A stretch of 64,000 nt of DNA, taken from Deltaproteobacteria bacterium. Its GTDB lineage: Bacteria; Myxococcota_A; Polyangia; Polyangiales; JADJMO01. The first letter of the stretch is position 1; the number at the start of each line of letters is the position of its first letter. Where the stretch lies: assembly GCA_025363655.1 (NCBI GenBank), contig JANYDK010000011.1:62001-126000 (forward strand), written 5' to 3'. The notes under the pieces are model-generated. The model saw only the letters and a program-made list of their open reading frames with translations, was not told the origin of the DNA and did no database searches. Below, piece after piece: positions 63,267 to 64,000 of the stretch. Made by a program: the position numbers and the translations under genes.

Positions 63267-64000
63267 ATGTCTCGTACGATGCAGTCGCCGTCGACTCGCT
63301 CTGTTGTCGCGCGGTGGACGCCCACGATCCTCGTTGGCGCCGTTCTCCTCAGCCCCCTCGCGGCGTTCGCGCAGGCGGGTAAGCCTCCGGCTCCTGCGCC
63401 GGCGCCCGCCACGTCTGCCAAGGCCGCAGCCACCTCTGCGAAGGCTGGCACATCAGCCAGTGCTGCGCCGAGCGGCGCACCCACGGGAGCTCCCAGTGGG
63501 ACTGCGTCGACAGCGGCGACTGCAGCTCCTGCAGGTAGCACCCTGGCGACGGGTGCCACCGGCTCGATGGACGGGGCGACCTACTCGGTCCGGCTCCGCG
63601 ACCTCGAGCAGCGCATCAACGAACTGAAGGAGGCCATTCGCCGCAGCCACACTCGGCTCGCCCTCCTCTCCGAGTCGATCCTCAGCGGCATAACCGCAGC
63701 GGCGCGCGCCGAAGTCGTCTTCGAAAACGACATGTCGAGCGCCTTCCGCCTCAAGCGCATCGTCGCGCTCTACGACGGCGCACCGCTGGCGACGAAAACC
63801 GACGAGCGCGATCAGGTCGGCGATCAGAAAGAGATCCCGCTCTACGCCGAGCTCGTGCAGCCGGGCGATCACACGCTCCAGGTCCTCCTCGAGTACCAGG
63901 GCAACGGCTACGGCATCTTCTCGTATTTGAAGGGCTACAAGTTCGAGGTTCGCTCGAGCCGCTCCTTCACGGCGATCGAGGGCAAGACGCTCTCCCTCCG
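63267..64000 (+). CDS. Secreted coiled-coil/beta-domain protein, 3'-truncated by window edge
   Basis: 244 residues are visible and the frame is open to the last base, so the end lies outside the window. The ATG at 63267 has an AAAGGGGG Shine-Dalgarno. A signal peptide ends at AFAQA (near residue 36); there is no lipobox. An Ala/Pro/Ser/Thr linker (~38-100) follows, then a coiled coil (RLRDLEQRINELKEAIRRSH) and a beta-rich domain (ALYDGAPLATKTD is followed by EIPLYAELVQPGDHTLQVLLEYQ). The PGDH-TLQV style resembles PEGA-like periplasmic domains. Similar myxobacterial proteins are often partners of an adjacent TPR protein; that is inference. Confidence 0.75.
   Translation, partial: MSRTMQSPSTRSVVARWTPTILVGAVLLSPLAAFAQAGKPPAPAPAPATSAKAAATSAKAGTSASAAPSGAPTGAPSGTASTAATAAPAGSTLATGATGSMDGATYSVRLRDLEQRINELKEAIRRSHTRLALLSESILSGITAAARAEVVFENDMSSAFRLKRIVALYDGAPLATKTDERDQVGDQKEIPLYAELVQPGDHTLQVLLEYQGNGYGIFSYLKGYKFEVRSSRSFTAIEGKTLSL

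Overview
The window comes from a high-GC Gram-negative chromosome, most likely a myxobacterium (Myxococcota, Polyangia-like). The evidence is family content, not a database match. There is a Ser/Thr kinase fused to a formylglycine-generating-enzyme-type (SUMF1) domain, many lipoproteins with Asp/Thr/Ser-rich linkers and Cys-rich bodies, a CGDG-type disulfide repeat, DUF4388/PEGA-like and AgmX/PglI-like proteins, a PilZ protein, and TPR-rich secreted proteins. I count 48 protein genes, two of them cut by the window edges. I see no rRNA, tRNA, CRISPR array, insertion sequence or prophage.

Bases 1-5.5 kb read rightward: the tail of a MATE exporter, two acyl-CoA dehydrogenases, an AgmX-like lipoprotein and a SUMF1-domain lipoprotein. 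From 5.5 to 8.4 kb a leftward unit holds histidine ammonia-lyase, a YIP1-like membrane protein with a GYPQQPQQ repeat tail, and a small acidic protein. From 8.5 to 15.5 kb the rightward genes are a Cys-rich lipoprotein, a secreted phosphoesterase, an L,D-transpeptidase, a flavin amine oxidase and an amidase. From 15.5 to 20.9 kb a leftward set holds an NTF2-like lipoprotein, purD, a GAF protein and a sensor histidine kinase. From 21.0 to 23.6 kb a tight rightward trio includes a homocysteine S-methyltransferase.

From 23.6 to 30.1 kb leftward genes encode a predicted glycosidase-fold protein, an MFS exporter, and an M1-type metallopeptidase lipoprotein flanked by two paralogous Cys-rich lipoproteins. 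From 30.2 to 38.7 kb the rightward genes are the kinase-SUMF1 fusion, a membrane protein ending in a degenerate sigma-54-activator ATPase domain, a single-domain response regulator and secA. From 38.6 to 43.2 kb lie an HxlR regulator with a divergent membrane protein, an unusual isochorismatase-like/APH-like fusion and a trypsin-like lipoprotein. From 43.3 to 48.2 kb a leftward acyl-CoA/ketoacid metabolism run is followed by accD-folC.

From 48.2 to 54.6 kb are an unknown protein, a DUF4388/PEGA-like protein and a TPR protein carrying a metallopeptidase domain. From 54.8 to 58.9 kb come rpsT, a GT-C glycosyltransferase and a PilZ protein. From 58.9 to 62.7 kb an ECF sigma factor, its probable anti-sigma factor and a large lipoprotein run leftward. 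A secreted coiled-coil protein enters the right edge.

The most interesting non-coding signals are: a helically phased array of four TTCACGC heptamers before the phosphoesterase gene; a 30-bp hairpin element present as two identical copies in the leaders of two unrelated genes; a 25-bp palindrome before the hydrolase/kinase-fold fusion; and a leader with two mutually exclusive hairpins around the Shine-Dalgarno of the last gene. The most interesting proteins are the degenerate activator ATPase and the fusion whose hydrolase catalytic residues have been replaced.
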